Assembly (NCBI RefSeq): GCF_001310895.1
Contig: NZ_BAZS01000039.1
Coordinates: 1-32,118, forward strand
Length of the DNA stretch: 32,118 bases
Direction of reading: 5' to 3'
Source of the DNA: Virgibacillus halodenitrificans JCM 12304
Lineage (GTDB): Bacteria; Bacillota; Bacilli; Bacillales; Amphibacillaceae
This document shows positions 1-11,886 of the stretch, piece by piece. The position numbers and the translations under genes are program-made. The notes under the pieces are model-generated. The model was not told the origin of the DNA. It did no database searches and worked only from the letters and a program-made list of their open reading frames with translations. Within the stretch, counting starts at the first letter, position 1, and each line of letters begins with the position of its first letter.

Positions 1-3
1 TAA

Positions 4-76
4 GAGTGATGACGGACATTGCGCACCGGAAAACGAGGTTAAATGTCTATCATAGGAGTGATGACGGACATTGCGC
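4..76. repeat. Two copies of a 21-bp direct repeat, period 52 bp
   Basis: Positions 4-24 and 56-76 are identical over 21 bases; the core is GTGATGACGGACATTGCGC. Between them, AATGTCTATCAT (about 41-52) is nearly the reverse complement of ATGACGGACATT in the first copy, with one mismatch and one G-U pair, so one unit could fold into a hairpin. No gene is visible in 1-201. The array may continue to the left of the window. It looks like a dispersed intergenic repeat, but its family is not established from this sequence. Confidence 0.6.
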
Positions 77-201
77 CCACATAAAACGTACGGCACTTTC
101 TTTTTTGACCGATTTATCATTCTACTAAACTTTTTATAGAAAAGCAGGTTTACTTTAGTAGTAATTCACTATATTTGTTCATTGCAAAAAGGAGTATTCA
201 C

Positions 202-1800
202 ATGAAAAGATTATTTATTAATGGGAGAATATACACATTTGACCCAACCAGGCCTGTAGCAGAAGCTGTTCTTATAGAAAATGGTTGCTTTATGGATATA
301 GGCAATACAGTTGAATTGCAACAACGTTGGGGAGATGAATTGGATATAGTTGATTTAAAAGGGAAAACAGTGACCCCTGGCCTTATTGACAGCCATCTTC
401 ATCTGTCCTTGATTGCTAATAGTTTTCTAGAACTTGATCTAACAGGAGTTAGATCAAAATTTGACATGCTGGAGAAAATCAAACATAAAGCGAACTCCCT
501 TCAACAAGGAGAGTGGTTGTTGGGAAGTGGCTGGGACGAAAATCTGTTTGAGGATGGTAGTTTTCCCACTATTCAAGAATTAGATGTGGTTGCTCCACAA
601 AACCCGATATTTTTATCGCGTGTTTGTCTGCATGCCGCTTTAGTTAACAGTAGAGCATTAGAAATTAGTCAATATTACCAAGGAATTCAAGTACCTGAGG
701 GTGGAGAGATTGTTTTAGACCCAGTATCCCATGAACCGACTGGTCTTCTATTAGAAACAGCATCTGAGTTAATCAAGAAGTACATTCCAGAAAAGTCTTA
801 TGCACAATTGAAATATGCGATGAAAAAAGCCATGCAGTACGCAATCAGCTTGGGAATAACAAGCGTACATACAAATGACCCCTTTTACTTAGGGGGATTA
901 GAGCAAACTTACCAAATCTATGATGAACTATTAAACATAGACAACATTGGTTTACGATGTAATCTATTAATCAATCATGAGTTTATAGATGATATTAGAA
1001 AAATGGGAATGTATGCAGGATATGGAAATGAAACGTTAAAAATTGGTGCCATAAAAATATTTGCAGATGGGGCATTTGGCAGAAGGACCGCATTATTATC
1101 AGAGGCTTATACGGATGCTCCAAATGAATTCGGTAATGCTATTTTTGAACAAGCGACACTTTATGAAATTGTACGAAAGGCCAGGGAGCTATCCATGCCA
1201 ATAGCAGTTCATGTCATAGGAGACCAGGCATTGGAAAATGTTCTTGATGTTCTTGATCAATTTCCAACTGCAGCCTATCGTGACCGACTTATTCATGTTC
1301 AAGTAGTACGAGAAGAGTTAGTCGGTCGATTAGCAGTTCCTACTAGAATTGCAGATATACAGCCGCGTTTTTTAGTTGGAGACTTCCCTTGGGTAGAAGA
1401 AAGACTTGGCGAAAAGCGGATGAAATTAGCTTATGCATGGAAAACGTTACTAGAATCCGGCGTCATTTGTGCCGGTGGATCAGATTCCCCAGTAGAGCCG
1501 CTCAATCCTCTTTTGGGAATCCATGCGGCTGTAACGCGTCGAGCGCCTGGGGAGACGCATAACGGTTGGTATGAGCAGGAAAAGATGACCATGATAGAGG
1601 CATTCCGGCTATTTACTGAGATGGGGGCATACCCAACGAACGAGGAAACGATTAAAGGGACGATTGCAAGAGGAAAGCTTGCAGATATGGTTGTATTTTC
1701 AAAAGATCCGTTTGAAATGGAAAACCCCGATGAATTGCTGGATACAGAAGTAGAGATGACGATCATTGGGGGAGAAGTAAAGTATAAAAAAGAGGATTAA
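202..1800 (+). CDS. YtcJ-like metal-dependent amidohydrolase (Amidohydro_3 family)
   Basis: The product has 532 residues and belongs to the TIM-barrel amidohydrolase superfamily, YtcJ-like branch. The N-terminal beta-sandwich piece (FINGRIYTFDP) leads into the metal-binding motif IDSHLHLS with His65 and His67. Later come a KIFADGAFG segment, AVHVIGDQA with a probable ligand His, and GGSDSPVEPLNP, which carries the catalytic Asp. The C-terminus returns to the sandwich domain (IARGKLADMVVFSKDP). I chose ATG 202 because GGAG at 191-194 sits 7 bases upstream; the frame also opens at TTG 175, but that has no ribosome binding site. Substrate is unknown; relatives hydrolyse amide or imide bonds of small molecules. 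It stands alone and is closed by a terminator. Family call is firm, the function is not. Confidence 0.9.
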   Translation: MKRLFINGRIYTFDPTRPVAEAVLIENGCFMDIGNTVELQQRWGDELDIVDLKGKTVTPGLIDSHLHLSLIANSFLELDLTGVRSKFDMLEKIKHKANSLQQGEWLLGSGWDENLFEDGSFPTIQELDVVAPQNPIFLSRVCLHAALVNSRALEISQYYQGIQVPEGGEIVLDPVSHEPTGLLLETASELIKKYIPEKSYAQLKYAMKKAMQYAISLGITSVHTNDPFYLGGLEQTYQIYDELLNIDNIGLRCNLLINHEFIDDIRKMGMYAGYGNETLKIGAIKIFADGAFGRRTALLSEAYTDAPNEFGNAIFEQATLYEIVRKARELSMPIAVHVIGDQALENVLDVLDQFPTAAYRDRLIHVQVVREELVGRLAVPTRIADIQPRFLVGDFPWVEERLGEKRMKLAYAWKTLLESGVICAGGSDSPVEPLNPLLGIHAAVTRRAPGETHNGWYEQEKMTMIEAFRLFTEMGAYPTNEETIKGTIARGKLADMVVFSKDPFEMENPDELLDTEVEMTIIGGEVKYKKED

Positions 1801-1815
1801 AAAAAACAAAATTCT

Positions 1816-1850
1816 GAAAAACCTGTCAGGTAGCACTTGACGGGTTTTTT
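1816..1850 (+). terminator. Rho-independent terminator of the amidohydrolase gene
   Basis: AACCTGTCA (1820-1828) pairs with TGACGGGTT (1838-1846), 9 pairs including one G-U, with a 9-base loop, and runs straight into a T tract. Confidence 0.88.
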
Positions 1851-2023
1851 AGTAGTATAAAAGTAATAAAGGACATGTACTATTACTCAATACACCTAGA
1901 AACAAAACGTAAAAATTAGTTGAAGTATTTAGACTTTTTATTATCTTATTCTTCCTTTATTTGAAACCATGTGATAGAATCAGCAATTATTGAAATAGTC
2001 TGACCTTATGAGGAGGGGAAATT

Positions 2024-2992
2024 TTGAAAGTATTAGAGAAAGTTAGTAATTTAGCAGGAAATACGTTTGCAATCTGGGTAATTCTGTTTGGGGTGCTGGC
2101 GTTTATGTTTCCAATGGGTTTTACATGGATTGCACCTCACATTGCTTTGTTATTAGGGATAATTATGTTTGGAATGGGGCTCACCCTTTCTCTTCAGGAT
2201 TTTAAAGGAGTTATTCAGGCTCCTAAAGCAGTACTTATAGCAGTAGCAGCGCAATATACCATTATGCCATTACTTGCTTATGGACTTGCGAATCTATTCC
2301 AATTGCCTGCAGAGGTAGCGGTTGGAGTTATACTTGTAGGTTGTTGCCCAGGTGGAACAGCATCAAATGTGATGACTTTTCTGGCAAAGGGAAACACAGC
2401 ATTATCTGTTTCTGTAACTGCTGTATCAACACTTCTTGCTCCGTTACTGACTCCTGCATTAACTTTACTTTTTGCAAGTCAATGGCTTCCCGTATCAGCA
2501 GGCAATATGTTTATGTCTATTGTTAAGATAGTGCTCATTCCAATTGTACTAGGTATTATTATCCGTTTATTATTCAGTAAGCAAGTGGACAAAACAATTG
2601 GTGTTTTGCCACTGATTTCTGTTATAGGTATCGTAGCTGTAGCCTCTGCAGTAGTAGCTGTAAATAAGGATTCCATTGTTACAACAGGATTATTGATTTT
2701 TACGGTCGTCGTGCTGCATAATCTATTAGGTCTGTTTTTAGGATATATGCTGGCAAAAGCCTTCCGATTTAATTTGGCTGACATAAAGGCTATGTCCATT
2801 GAAGTAGGTATGCAAAACTCCGGACTTGGATCCGCCTTGGCTTTAGCTCATTTTGCGCCAATCGCTGCAGTTCCGAGTGCTATTTTCAGTGTATGGCATA
2901 ATATATCAGGTCCAATTTTAGCGACATGGTGGAGCAAACAAAGTGAAACAGATACAACTGAATCAACTAATCAGACAAAAAATATTAGTTGA
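2024..2992 (+). CDS. Bile acid:sodium symporter (BASS) family transporter, YocS-like
   Basis: The product has 322 residues and is an almost entirely hydrophobic inner membrane protein with about nine or ten helices. The BASS family signature is clear: GCCPGGTASNVMTFLAKGN at about residues 106-124, and a matching second half-repeat around VGMQNSGLGSALALAHF (about 262-278). Family members couple sodium influx to uptake of organic anions such as bile acids, pantoate or 2-keto acids. B. subtilis YocS and enteric PanS are relatives. The start is TTG 2024, placed 5 bases after AGGAGGGG (2011-2018); no ATG lies near. The gene sits just upstream of ilvD but has its own terminator. A substrate linked to keto-acid metabolism is possible but only suggested by position. 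Confidence 0.88.
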   Translation: MKVLEKVSNLAGNTFAIWVILFGVLAFMFPMGFTWIAPHIALLLGIIMFGMGLTLSLQDFKGVIQAPKAVLIAVAAQYTIMPLLAYGLANLFQLPAEVAVGVILVGCCPGGTASNVMTFLAKGNTALSVSVTAVSTLLAPLLTPALTLLFASQWLPVSAGNMFMSIVKIVLIPIVLGIIIRLLFSKQVDKTIGVLPLISVIGIVAVASAVVAVNKDSIVTTGLLIFTVVVLHNLLGLFLGYMLAKAFRFNLADIKAMSIEVGMQNSGLGSALALAHFAPIAAVPSAIFSVWHNISGPILATWWSKQSETDTTESTNQTKNIS

Positions 2993-3056
2993 AAGTTATA
3001 TAGATTGTATTGCAAGGAAAATGATATATATTATACGGTTTACCATAGCAATAACC

Positions 3057-3090
3057 AACATGTCCCTGTTAAAGGGGCATGTTAATTTAT
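3057..3090 (+). terminator. Likely terminator downstream of the BASS transporter
   Basis: AACATGTCCC (3057-3066) pairs with GGGGCATGTT (3074-3083), 10 pairs with one G-U and a 7-base loop. The tail AATTTATTCT is only moderately T-rich, so termination may be incomplete. Confidence 0.65.
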
Positions 3091-3202
3091 TCTGTGAAAA
3101 GTTATACCACAATTAATTAAATTACGTCCTCAAATTCTTTGGATGACAAGGGTTTATACAAAATTGGAATAAATTAATTATTTTCCACTAGAATAAATAC
3201 AT

Positions 3203-3230
3203 TGAAGTATTAGAAAATTAGTCATATAAT
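3203..3230 (+). promoter_or_regulatory. ilvD promoter overlapped by a CodY-like box
   Basis: TTGAAG (3203-3208) and a perfect TATAAT (3225-3230) are 16 bases apart, giving a start near 3237 and a leader of about 20 bases. The 15-base stretch 3205-3219, AAGTATTAGAAAATT, matches the CodY consensus AATTTTCWGAAAATT at 12 of 15 positions and covers the space between -35 and -10, where binding would block RNA polymerase. In B. subtilis, CodY represses ilvD when branched-chain amino acids and GTP are plentiful. The same control here is inferred from the match. Confidence 0.65.
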
Positions 3231-3256
3231 TATTCGAAAGAAAGGGAGGGTATATG

Positions 3257-4942
3257 ATGGAAAAAGATTTACGGATAAAAAGTAAGGTGTTCAGTGAAGG
3301 TTCGATGAAAGCACCTAATAGAGCAATGCTGCGAGCAGTAGGTGTTACTGACGAGGATTTTAAAAAGCCAATGATTGGAGTTGCAAGTACATGGAGTGAG
3401 GTAACGCCATGTAATATACATATTGATGATTTAGCTATACAAGCAAAAGAAGGTGCAAGAGAGGCAGGGGGCGTGCCTTTAATATTTAATACAATCACCG
3501 TATCTGATGGTATCTCAATGGGGACACAAGGTATGCGTTATTCCTTGCCAAGCCGTGATGTGATTGCTGACTCTATTGAGACAGTAGTTGGTGCGGAAAA
3601 TTTGGACGGTCTAGTAGCAATTGGTGCATGTGATAAAAATATTCCTGGCTGTGCAATTGCAATTGCCAATGCAGGTGTTCCATCGGTATTTGTTTATGGA
3701 GGCACAATTGCACCCGGGAAACACCGTGGTAAAGATATAGATATTGTTTCCGTTTTTGAAGGTGTCGGCAAGCATAATAATGGGGATATCGATGATGAAG
3801 AATTGCGTTCCATCGAGTGTCATGCATGTCCTGGAGCTGGTGCGTGCGGAGGTATGTACACAGCGAATACAATGGCATCCGCGATGGAAGCAATGGGGAT
3901 GAGTTTACCTGGAAGTTCGTCTAACCCTGCAGAAACCGCAGATAAAGCGAAGGATTGTGCCAAAGCTGGGGAAGCAGTCTATCATTTACTTGAAAAAGGA
4001 ATTTATCCTAAAGATATTATGACAAAAGAAGCTTTTGAGAATGCAATCACAGTAGTCATGGCATTAGGAGGCTCAACAAATGCTATTCTACATTTGCTAT
4101 CTATCGCTCATGCAATTGAAGTAGATTTAACGATCGATGATTTTAATAGAATTCAAGAAAAAACACCACATTTGGCTGACCTTAAGCCGAGCGGGAAATA
4201 TGTCATGCAGGATCTTCATCGTGTAGGAGGTGTTCAGGCTGTTATGAAACTTCTCCATGAAGCGGGCTATTTACATGGAGACTGTATTACAGTTACAGGA
4301 AAAACAGTAGCTGAAAACTTAGCAGAAGCTCCTTCTTTAAAAGATGGACAAGATGTTATTATGCCTTTTGATAAACCTAAACGAGCAGATGGTCCACTAA
4401 TTGTATTAAAAGGGAACTTGGCACCAAGTGGAGGGGTTGCGAAGGTCTCCGGTGTTAAAGTGAGTCGACACACTGGACCTGCACGTGTTTTTGATACAGA
4501 AAAAGAGGCGACAGCTGCAGTGATGGATAATCAGATTAACGAAGGAGATGTTCTGGTCATTCGTTATGTAGGTCCTAAGGGGGGGCCAGGGATGCCGGAA
4601 ATGCTCTCCATTTCGGCAATACTTGTGGGTAAAGGGCTTGGTGAAAAGGTTGCCCTGTTAACAGATGGAAGGTTTTCTGGCGGCACGCATGGATTGGTGG
4701 TAGGTCATATTGCACCAGAAGCTCAATCTGGAGGCCCTATTGCATTTTTAAAAGAGGGCGATATGGTCACCATTGACTCAAATAAAAAGGAAATTTCCTT
4801 TGAGGTTACGGAAGAAGAATTGGAAAGCCGCAGAAAAGAATGGTCTGCACCCCCATTGTATAAAAAAGGTATATTGGGTAAATATGCTCACAATGTATCC
4901 TGTTCTTCAAAAGGAGCAGTAACAGACTTTCTTGGCAAGTAA
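3257..4942 (+). CDS. ilvD: Dihydroxy-acid dehydratase
   Basis: IlvD removes water from 2,3-dihydroxy-isovalerate and 2,3-dihydroxy-3-methylvalerate to give the 2-keto acids of valine/leucine and isoleucine. It is a cytoplasmic Fe-S enzyme. The 561-residue product has normal family length. Cluster ligands are visible in CDKNIPGC and [18 protein letters not shown], and the C-terminal domain carries GGPGMPEML and [13 protein letters not shown]. Two ATGs, 3254 and 3257, follow AAAGGGAGG (3241-3249). I prefer 3257 because its 7-base spacing is better, but 3254 cannot be excluded. It lies about 860 bases upstream of ilvB and is separated from it by its own terminator and the ilvB promoter, so it is a separate transcription unit with its own CodY-like control. 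Confidence 0.97.
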   Translation: MEKDLRIKSKVFSEGSMKAPNRAMLRAVGVTDEDFKKPMIGVASTWSEVTPCNIHIDDLAIQAKEGAREAGGVPLIFNTITVSDGISMGTQGMRYSLPSRDVIADSIETVVGAENLDGLVAIGACDKNIPGCAIAIANAGVPSVFVYGGTIAPGKHRGKDIDIVSVFEGVGKHNNGDIDDEELRSIECHACPGAGACGGMYTANTMASAMEAMGMSLPGSSSNPAETADKAKDCAKAGEAVYHLLEKGIYPKDIMTKEAFENAITVVMALGGSTNAILHLLSIAHAIEVDLTIDDFNRIQEKTPHLADLKPSGKYVMQDLHRVGGVQAVMKLLHEAGYLHGDCITVTGKTVAENLAEAPSLKDGQDVIMPFDKPKRADGPLIVLKGNLAPSGGVAKVSGVKVSRHTGPARVFDTEKEATAAVMDNQINEGDVLVIRYVGPKGGPGMPEMLSISAILVGKGLGEKVALLTDGRFSGGTHGLVVGHIAPEAQSGGPIAFLKEGDMVTIDSNKKEISFEVTEEELESRRKEWSAPPLYKKGILGKYAHNVSCSSKGAVTDFLGK

Positions 4943-4950
4943 CCAAAACG

Positions 4951-4988
4951 AAGTCCTGGTTTCTAAATTAGATTCCAGGGCTTTATTT
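4951..4988 (+). terminator. Terminator after ilvD
   Basis: AAGTCCTGG (4951-4959) pairs with CCAGGGCTT (4975-4983), 9 pairs with one G-U, followed by TATTTGT. The loop is long, about 15 bases, but the stem and T-rich tail fit an intrinsic terminator. Confidence 0.72.
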
Positions 4989-5233
4989 GTGTTCATGAAA
5001 GGTTATCAGTTTAGCAATTTTGTTGTATGGAAGACTTAAAAGAAAGTATGTCCATCATATAATTATTAACTAAACAGTAAACTGCCCTGATAAAAAATTT
5101 CAGAATAGAAGAGCTTCCGTTTAAAGAATCATCGTTAAACCCTAAATGAATAACCATTCACTTTGTTTTATAAATATAAATTCACTTTGTAACATTTTTG
5201 TAATATCTTATTTGTTTATCCATATGTAAACAA

Positions 5234-5247
5234 TGTAAACGCATTCA
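5234..5247 (+). promoter_or_regulatory. cre-like site (CcpA) upstream of the ilvB promoter
   Basis: TGTAAACGCATTCA matches the cre consensus TGWAARCGYTWNCW at 13 of 14 positions. Its centre is about 88 bases upstream of the predicted start near 5328. In B. subtilis, CcpA activates the ilv-leu operon from a cre site at a similar distance. Upstream placement favours activation here too; this is inferred. Confidence 0.68.
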
Positions 5248-5292
5248 AATTAAATGACTTATCAAAAGTATCAAAAAACTTTTAAAATACTG

Positions 5293-5321
5293 TTGACTCT
5301 TTCAGGAAAACGTTATATGAT
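5293..5321 (+). promoter_or_regulatory. Sigma-A promoter of the ilvB-ilvA operon
   Basis: TTGACT (5293-5298) and TATGAT (5316-5321) are separated by 17 bases, each one base from consensus. Transcription would start near 5328, about 75 bases before T-box stem I and 480 bases before ilvB. The whole 5000-5290 stretch upstream is AT-rich and has no gene. Confidence 0.82.
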
Positions 5322-5394
5322 TATCGGCAATATCAAATATTCAAATAATAACGAATAGAGATAAATTAACAATAACTACTTGAGTAAAATAAAA

Positions 5395-5710
5395 TATAAA
5401 GAACTCGATGACGGGAAAAAAGGAACATGTACGATGTATTTACAGAGATCTGGGGTTGCTGGAAGCCCAGAAATACATGTTGTTCTGACATCATCTCTGA
5501 GTGCCAGATTGAACGGAAGCTTCTTATTAGGTCTGGTCAGGTGCAGCTTTATTGTACCTGTTATCAATAAAGGCTTTAATTATAGCCTTATGAGGTAGTA
5601 TTCGTGAGGATGCTACAAACCTGGGTGGTACCGTGAAAAGAAGGACTCTTTTCTCCCCAATAGCTCTGCAAATATATGCAGATTTATAGGGGGAGGGAAG
5701 GGTCCTTTTT
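5395..5710 (+). promoter_or_regulatory. T-box riboswitch leader, probable isoleucine specifier
   Basis: This untranslated leader senses uncharged tRNA and controls read-through into the ilv-leu operon. Stem I closes with ACTC (5403-5406)/GAGT (5499-5502). AACATGTA (5424-5431) pairs with TACATGTT (5474-5481) higher up. The AGAGA bulge is at 5444-5448. The conserved T-box TGGGTGGTACCGTG is at 5622-5635, and its TGGT (5626-5629) would pair with a tRNA ending ACCA. Aligned on the conserved 3' strand of stem I (specifier, then A, five bases, then GAG), the specifier falls on ATC (5490-5492), an Ile codon. CTC (5495-5497) is present but sits too close to GAG. The competing terminator is annotated separately. 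Confidence 0.9.
5641..5710 (+). terminator. T-box attenuator terminator
   Basis: Positions 5641-5658 pair with 5687-5704 in an 18-pair stem without mismatch (several G-U pairs), followed by a T run at 5705-5710. A small inner hairpin (TCTGCA/TGCAGA, 5665-5682) sits in the loop. The antiterminator built around the T-box at 5622-5635 would be the competing structure. Confidence 0.9.
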
Positions 5711-5806
5711 GATTTCACCTCTAAAAGCAATAGTAAAACATCGTTTGTTCCAGGAATGGAAGAGCGGGTTTGAATAATTAATTATTATTAAGGGAGGTAT
5801 GTAGTA

Positions 5807-7528
5807 GTGAAAGTTGAAGCAAAGCATGAGACAGAAAGTACAGAACAAATGAGGACCGGGGCTGATTTATTTATTCAGACTTTGGTGGATGCGGAAGTAG
5901 ACACACTCTTCGGTTACCCAGGAGGAGCTGTATTACCAATCTACGATGCGTTATATCGCAGTAACCCTCCATTTGACCATGTACTTTCACGGCATGAGCA
6001 AGGCTCCATCCATGCAGCAGAGGGATATGCACGTGTGACTGGTAAGGCGGGAGTAGTATTAGCAACATCTGGCCCAGGGGCAACAAATCTGATTACTGGT
6101 ATTACCGATGCCATGATGGATTCTATTCCTCTCGTTATCTTTACAGGCCAGGTTGCCAGCGGAGTCATCGGCACTGATGCATTTCAAGAATCAGATGTGA
6201 TGGGGATTACCACTCCAATCACGAAATACAATTATCAAGTGAAACAGGTATCTGATTTACCGCGGATCGTGAATGAAGCTTTTCACATAGCTACTACAGG
6301 ACGGCCCGGTCCAGTAGTTGTAGACATCCCAAAAAATGTATCTGCACAGCTAACAGGTACAGAATTCAGTAAAGACTTTAATCTGCCGGGATATCAGCCG
6401 AATAAGAAGCCGAACCCCTTACAAATTGTTAAACTAGCAGACGCGCTTAGCAGAGCGAAGAAGCCACTATTACTTGCTGGTGCAGGGGTCGTCTTTGCAA
6501 AAGCGACTGAAGAATTAAAAAAGTTCGCTGAAAAGTATCAGCTACCAGTTACCAATACGCTATTAGGACTTGGCAGCTTCCCAGGAACTCATCCATTGCA
6601 TTTGGGAATGGCGGGAATGCATGGCACCTATACGGCTAATACAGCACTATATGAATGCGATTTGCTCATTAACATTGGCGCAAGATTTGATGACAGACTT
6701 ACAGGAAACTTAGAACATTTTGCACCACATGCAAAAGTGGCCCATATTGATATCGATCCTGCTGAAATTGGAAAAAATGTCGCAACTGAAATTCCGGTGG
6801 TGGCAGATGCAAAAGAAGCTCTGCAAGCATTATTGCAAAGTGTTGTGGAGTTACCTGACCACGAGGTATGGAAAGAAACTTTAAAATTAAATAAAGCAGA
6901 ATTCCCACTATGGTATGAAAAGCCTGAGCAAAAATTATCTCCTCAATGGTTGATAAAGCAAGTATATGAACAATCAAAAGGAGATGCAATTATAACTACA
7001 GATGTTGGGCAGCATCAAATGTGGGCAGCACAGTTTTATACTTTTGATAAACCAAACCGTTGGGTTACATCTGGTGGACTTGGAACCATGGGATTTGGAT
7101 TTCCAGCAGCCATTGGAGCACAATTAGGAGCTCCAGATGATTTGGTAGTTTCCATTGTGGGTGACGGAGGATTTCAAATGACTCTTCAAGAATTATCAAT
7201 ACTCAAAGAGAGAAACCTTCCAGTCAAGATTATTATTGTAAATAACGAAGCACTCGGGATGGTAAGACAATGGCAGGAAAGCTTTTATGAGGAACGTTAT
7301 TCTGAATCACTGCTGACGATGAATCCGGACTTTGTGAAACTTGCAGAAAGTTATGGGATTAGAGGTTTACGTATTGACCAGGAAGAGGATGTTATTCCGA
7401 TGTTACAGGATATCTTTTCATATAATGGCCCAGTTGTAGTAGATTGTCGTGTTGAACAAAAAACATGTGTATATCCAATGATAGCTCCTGGGAAAGGAAT
7501 CCACGAAATGATAGGGGTGAAGAAATGA
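5807..7528 (+). CDS. ilvB: Acetolactate synthase, large (catalytic) subunit
   Basis: IlvB is the TPP- and FAD-dependent enzyme that condenses two pyruvates, or pyruvate and 2-ketobutyrate, in the first common step of valine, leucine and isoleucine synthesis. The 573-residue product has normal length. The N-terminal pyrimidine-binding domain shows [15 protein letters not shown] and the catalytic Glu64 in [16 protein letters not shown]. The C-terminal PP-binding domain carries [15 protein letters not shown] through IIVNN at about residues 451-478, the GDG-N motif that holds Mg-TPP. The start is GTG 5807, 9 bases after AGGGAGG (5791-5797). It is the first gene of the T-box-controlled operon and overlaps ilvN by four bases, as expected for subunits made in fixed ratio. 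Confidence 0.97.
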   Translation: MKVEAKHETESTEQMRTGADLFIQTLVDAEVDTLFGYPGGAVLPIYDALYRSNPPFDHVLSRHEQGSIHAAEGYARVTGKAGVVLATSGPGATNLITGITDAMMDSIPLVIFTGQVASGVIGTDAFQESDVMGITTPITKYNYQVKQVSDLPRIVNEAFHIATTGRPGPVVVDIPKNVSAQLTGTEFSKDFNLPGYQPNKKPNPLQIVKLADALSRAKKPLLLAGAGVVFAKATEELKKFAEKYQLPVTNTLLGLGSFPGTHPLHLGMAGMHGTYTANTALYECDLLINIGARFDDRLTGNLEHFAPHAKVAHIDIDPAEIGKNVATEIPVVADAKEALQALLQSVVELPDHEVWKETLKLNKAEFPLWYEKPEQKLSPQWLIKQVYEQSKGDAIITTDVGQHQMWAAQFYTFDKPNRWVTSGGLGTMGFGFPAAIGAQLGAPDDLVVSIVGDGGFQMTLQELSILKERNLPVKIIIVNNEALGMVRQWQESFYEERYSESLLTMNPDFVKLAESYGIRGLRIDQEEDVIPMLQDIFSYNGPVVVDCRVEQKTCVYPMIAPGKGIHEMIGVKK

Positions 7529-8043
7529 AACGGATCATTGTAGCCACGGTCCAAGATAGAAGTGGTGTATTAAATCGGATTACAGGAATGTTGCAGAAAC
7601 GCCAATTTAACATTGATAGCATTTCAGTTGGTAGTTCTGAAACAGAGGGAGTCTCCAAAATGACTTTTGTAGTTGATGTTGGAGACCACCAAAAACTAGA
7701 ACAGCTAACAAAACAATTGAATAAGCAAATTGATGTTCTGAAAGTTTCCGATATTACCGATAAAGCCATAGTTGCAAGAGAACTTGCACTGATTAAGGTT
7801 GGAGGAAGTGGTCAATTACGCTCAGAGATTCAAGGGATAATCACCCCATTCCGTGCATCCATTATTGATGTAAGCAAAGACAGCCTAACAATTCAAGTGA
7901 CTGGGAAGCCCGATAAAGTTGAAGCATTAATATCTTTACTGAAACCATATGGTATCAAAGAGTTAACTAAAACGGGTGTAACTGCATTTTTACGTGGGCA
8001 GCAGCCACAACAGGTAACAGAGCTTAATTCACATTTAATATAA
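7525..8043 (+). CDS. ilvN: Acetolactate synthase, small (regulatory) subunit
   Basis: The 172-residue product starts with an ACT domain ([20 protein letters not shown], residues about 4-78), the site of valine feedback in this family, followed by the C-terminal AHAS-small-subunit domain ([15 protein letters not shown] onward). It binds and activates IlvB. The frame is open further upstream inside ilvB, but ATG 7525 is the real start: GGGGTGA lies just before it and it overlaps the ilvB stop in ATGA, the usual coupling of this pair. B. subtilis calls this gene ilvH. Its presence implies end-product inhibition at the enzyme level in addition to T-box control. Confidence 0.96.
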   Translation: MKRIIVATVQDRSGVLNRITGMLQKRQFNIDSISVGSSETEGVSKMTFVVDVGDHQKLEQLTKQLNKQIDVLKVSDITDKAIVARELALIKVGGSGQLRSEIQGIITPFRASIIDVSKDSLTIQVTGKPDKVEALISLLKPYGIKELTKTGVTAFLRGQQPQQVTELNSHLI

Positions 8044-8081
8044 ACGAATAACGCTAGAAATGCCCTTAGATTATATAGTGA

Positions 8082-10695
<2,614 letters not shown>

Positions 10696-10724
10696 GCGAG
10701 AGCCAGGCATGTGGTTCCGCTCGT
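10696..10724 (+). other. Stem-loop between leuA and leuB
   Basis: Directly after the leuA stop, GCGAG (10696-10700) pairs with CTCGT (10720-10724) and AGCCA (10701-10705) with TGGTT (10712-10716), leaving a three-base bulge and a 6-base loop. No T tract follows, so it is not a terminator. It could protect or help process the operon mRNA; ilv-leu transcripts of B. subtilis are processed. This role is inferred. Confidence 0.5.
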
Positions 10725-10763
10725 ATCGGCAGTTTACGTATAAACATGGAGGAGGGCTATGGT

Positions 10764-11870
10764 ATGAATAAGCAAATTATTTTGTTGCCTGGAGACGGTG
10801 TTGGTAAAGAAATTATGGAGTCAGCAAAGGTAGTGTTAAATGCAGTAGCCAGTGAATTTGGGCATCGTTTTACATTTCATCAGCATGCAATCGGTGGAGA
10901 GGCAATTGATGCTTACGATACACCATTGCCTGAAGATACAGTAAAAGCATGCAAGGGAGCAGATGCAATACTACTTGGTGCTGTTGGAGGACCAAAGTGG
11001 GACGCTCTTCCTGCTGCAAAGAGACCGGAAAAAGGTTTATTGGGGATACGTAAACAGCTAGGTTTATTTGCTAATTTACGTCCTATAAAAGGATTCAATT
11101 CCATGTTGCATGCTTCTCCGCTTAAAGAAGAGGTTATTGCAGGAAGTGATATCTTAATCATTCGAGAACTAACAAGTGGGCTATATTTCGGAGAACCGCG
11201 TGAAAGACGGGAAAACGGCAACGCGGTAGTTGATACACTTTATTATCATCGATCAGAAATGGAGCGAATTATTGAAAAGGCATTTGAGAGTGCGAGATTA
11301 AGAGATAACCATGTTACATCTGTGGATAAGGCTAATGTATTAGAATCAAGTCGAATGTGGAGAGAAATAGTTGAGGAAACTGGTAAGAAATATCCAGATG
11401 TAAAAGTCGACCATATGCTTGTAGACGCTGCTGCAATGAAGCTGATTACACAGCCAAACTACTTTGATGTTATCGTTACAGAGAATTTATTTGGAGATAT
11501 CTTAAGTGATGAAGCTTCGGTATTGACTGGTTCACTTGGAATGCTACCATCGGCAAGTCTTCGATCAGATGGTCTAGGGTTGTATGAACCTGTCCATGGT
11601 TCGGCACCTGACATTGCAGGACTTGGTATTGCTAATCCGGTAGGAATGATTTTATCAGCTGCCATGATGCTAAGATATTCTTTTCAGATGGAAGAAGAAG
11701 CCGCAGAAATAGAGCGGGCAGTTAATGATTGCTTGGACCAAGGATACCATACTGCTGATCTTTCCAGTAATGGTGGGATGAAAGTAGGGACAAAGGAAAT
11801 GACAGCAGCTATTGTTGATTCACTGACAACCAAAAGTGTTTCAAACAGTATATGTAGTATGTATGTTTAA
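10764..11870 (+). CDS. leuB: 3-isopropylmalate dehydrogenase
   Basis: LeuB oxidises and decarboxylates 3-isopropylmalate with NAD to give 2-ketoisocaproate. The 368-residue product belongs to the isocitrate/isopropylmalate dehydrogenase family. Visible motifs are [11 protein letters not shown] at the N-terminus, [10 protein letters not shown], the substrate-binding [13 protein letters not shown], and the metal-binding [21 protein letters not shown], followed by [12 protein letters not shown] for NAD binding. I chose ATG 10764 because GGAGGAGG at 10748-10755 sits 8 bases before it; the upstream ATG 10746 lies inside that same binding site. The extreme C-terminus ([11 protein letters not shown]) is not conserved and ends 16 bases before leuC. 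Confidence 0.96.
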   Translation: MNKQIILLPGDGVGKEIMESAKVVLNAVASEFGHRFTFHQHAIGGEAIDAYDTPLPEDTVKACKGADAILLGAVGGPKWDALPAAKRPEKGLLGIRKQLGLFANLRPIKGFNSMLHASPLKEEVIAGSDILIIRELTSGLYFGEPRERRENGNAVVDTLYYHRSEMERIIEKAFESARLRDNHVTSVDKANVLESSRMWREIVEETGKKYPDVKVDHMLVDAAAMKLITQPNYFDVIVTENLFGDILSDEASVLTGSLGMLPSASLRSDGLGLYEPVHGSAPDIAGLGIANPVGMILSAAMMLRYSFQMEEEAAEIERAVNDCLDQGYHTADLSSNGGMKVGTKEMTAAIVDSLTTKSVSNSICSMYV

Positions 11871-11886
11871 CGCGGGGGTGCAAGAA

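Noticed and set aside
4-76. CRISPR array
   Set aside because: Only two copies are seen, no cas gene is nearby and the spacer pairs with the repeat, which fits a hairpin repeat.
5095-5109. CodY-like box upstream of ilvB (AAATTTCAGAATAGA)
   Set aside because: Four mismatches to the consensus and about 230 bases from the predicted start; too weak to list.
5188-5204. TnrA-like site upstream of ilvB (TGTAACATTTTTGTAAT)
   Set aside because: TnrA does act on ilv-leu in B. subtilis, and the left half fits, but three of the fixed bases on the right half are wrong, so it cannot be told from chance in AT-rich DNA.
5380-5598. A 72-codon open frame in the ilvB leader, as a possible leader peptide
   Set aside because: It covers T-box stem I, lacks a ribosome binding site and its bases are explained by conserved RNA elements.
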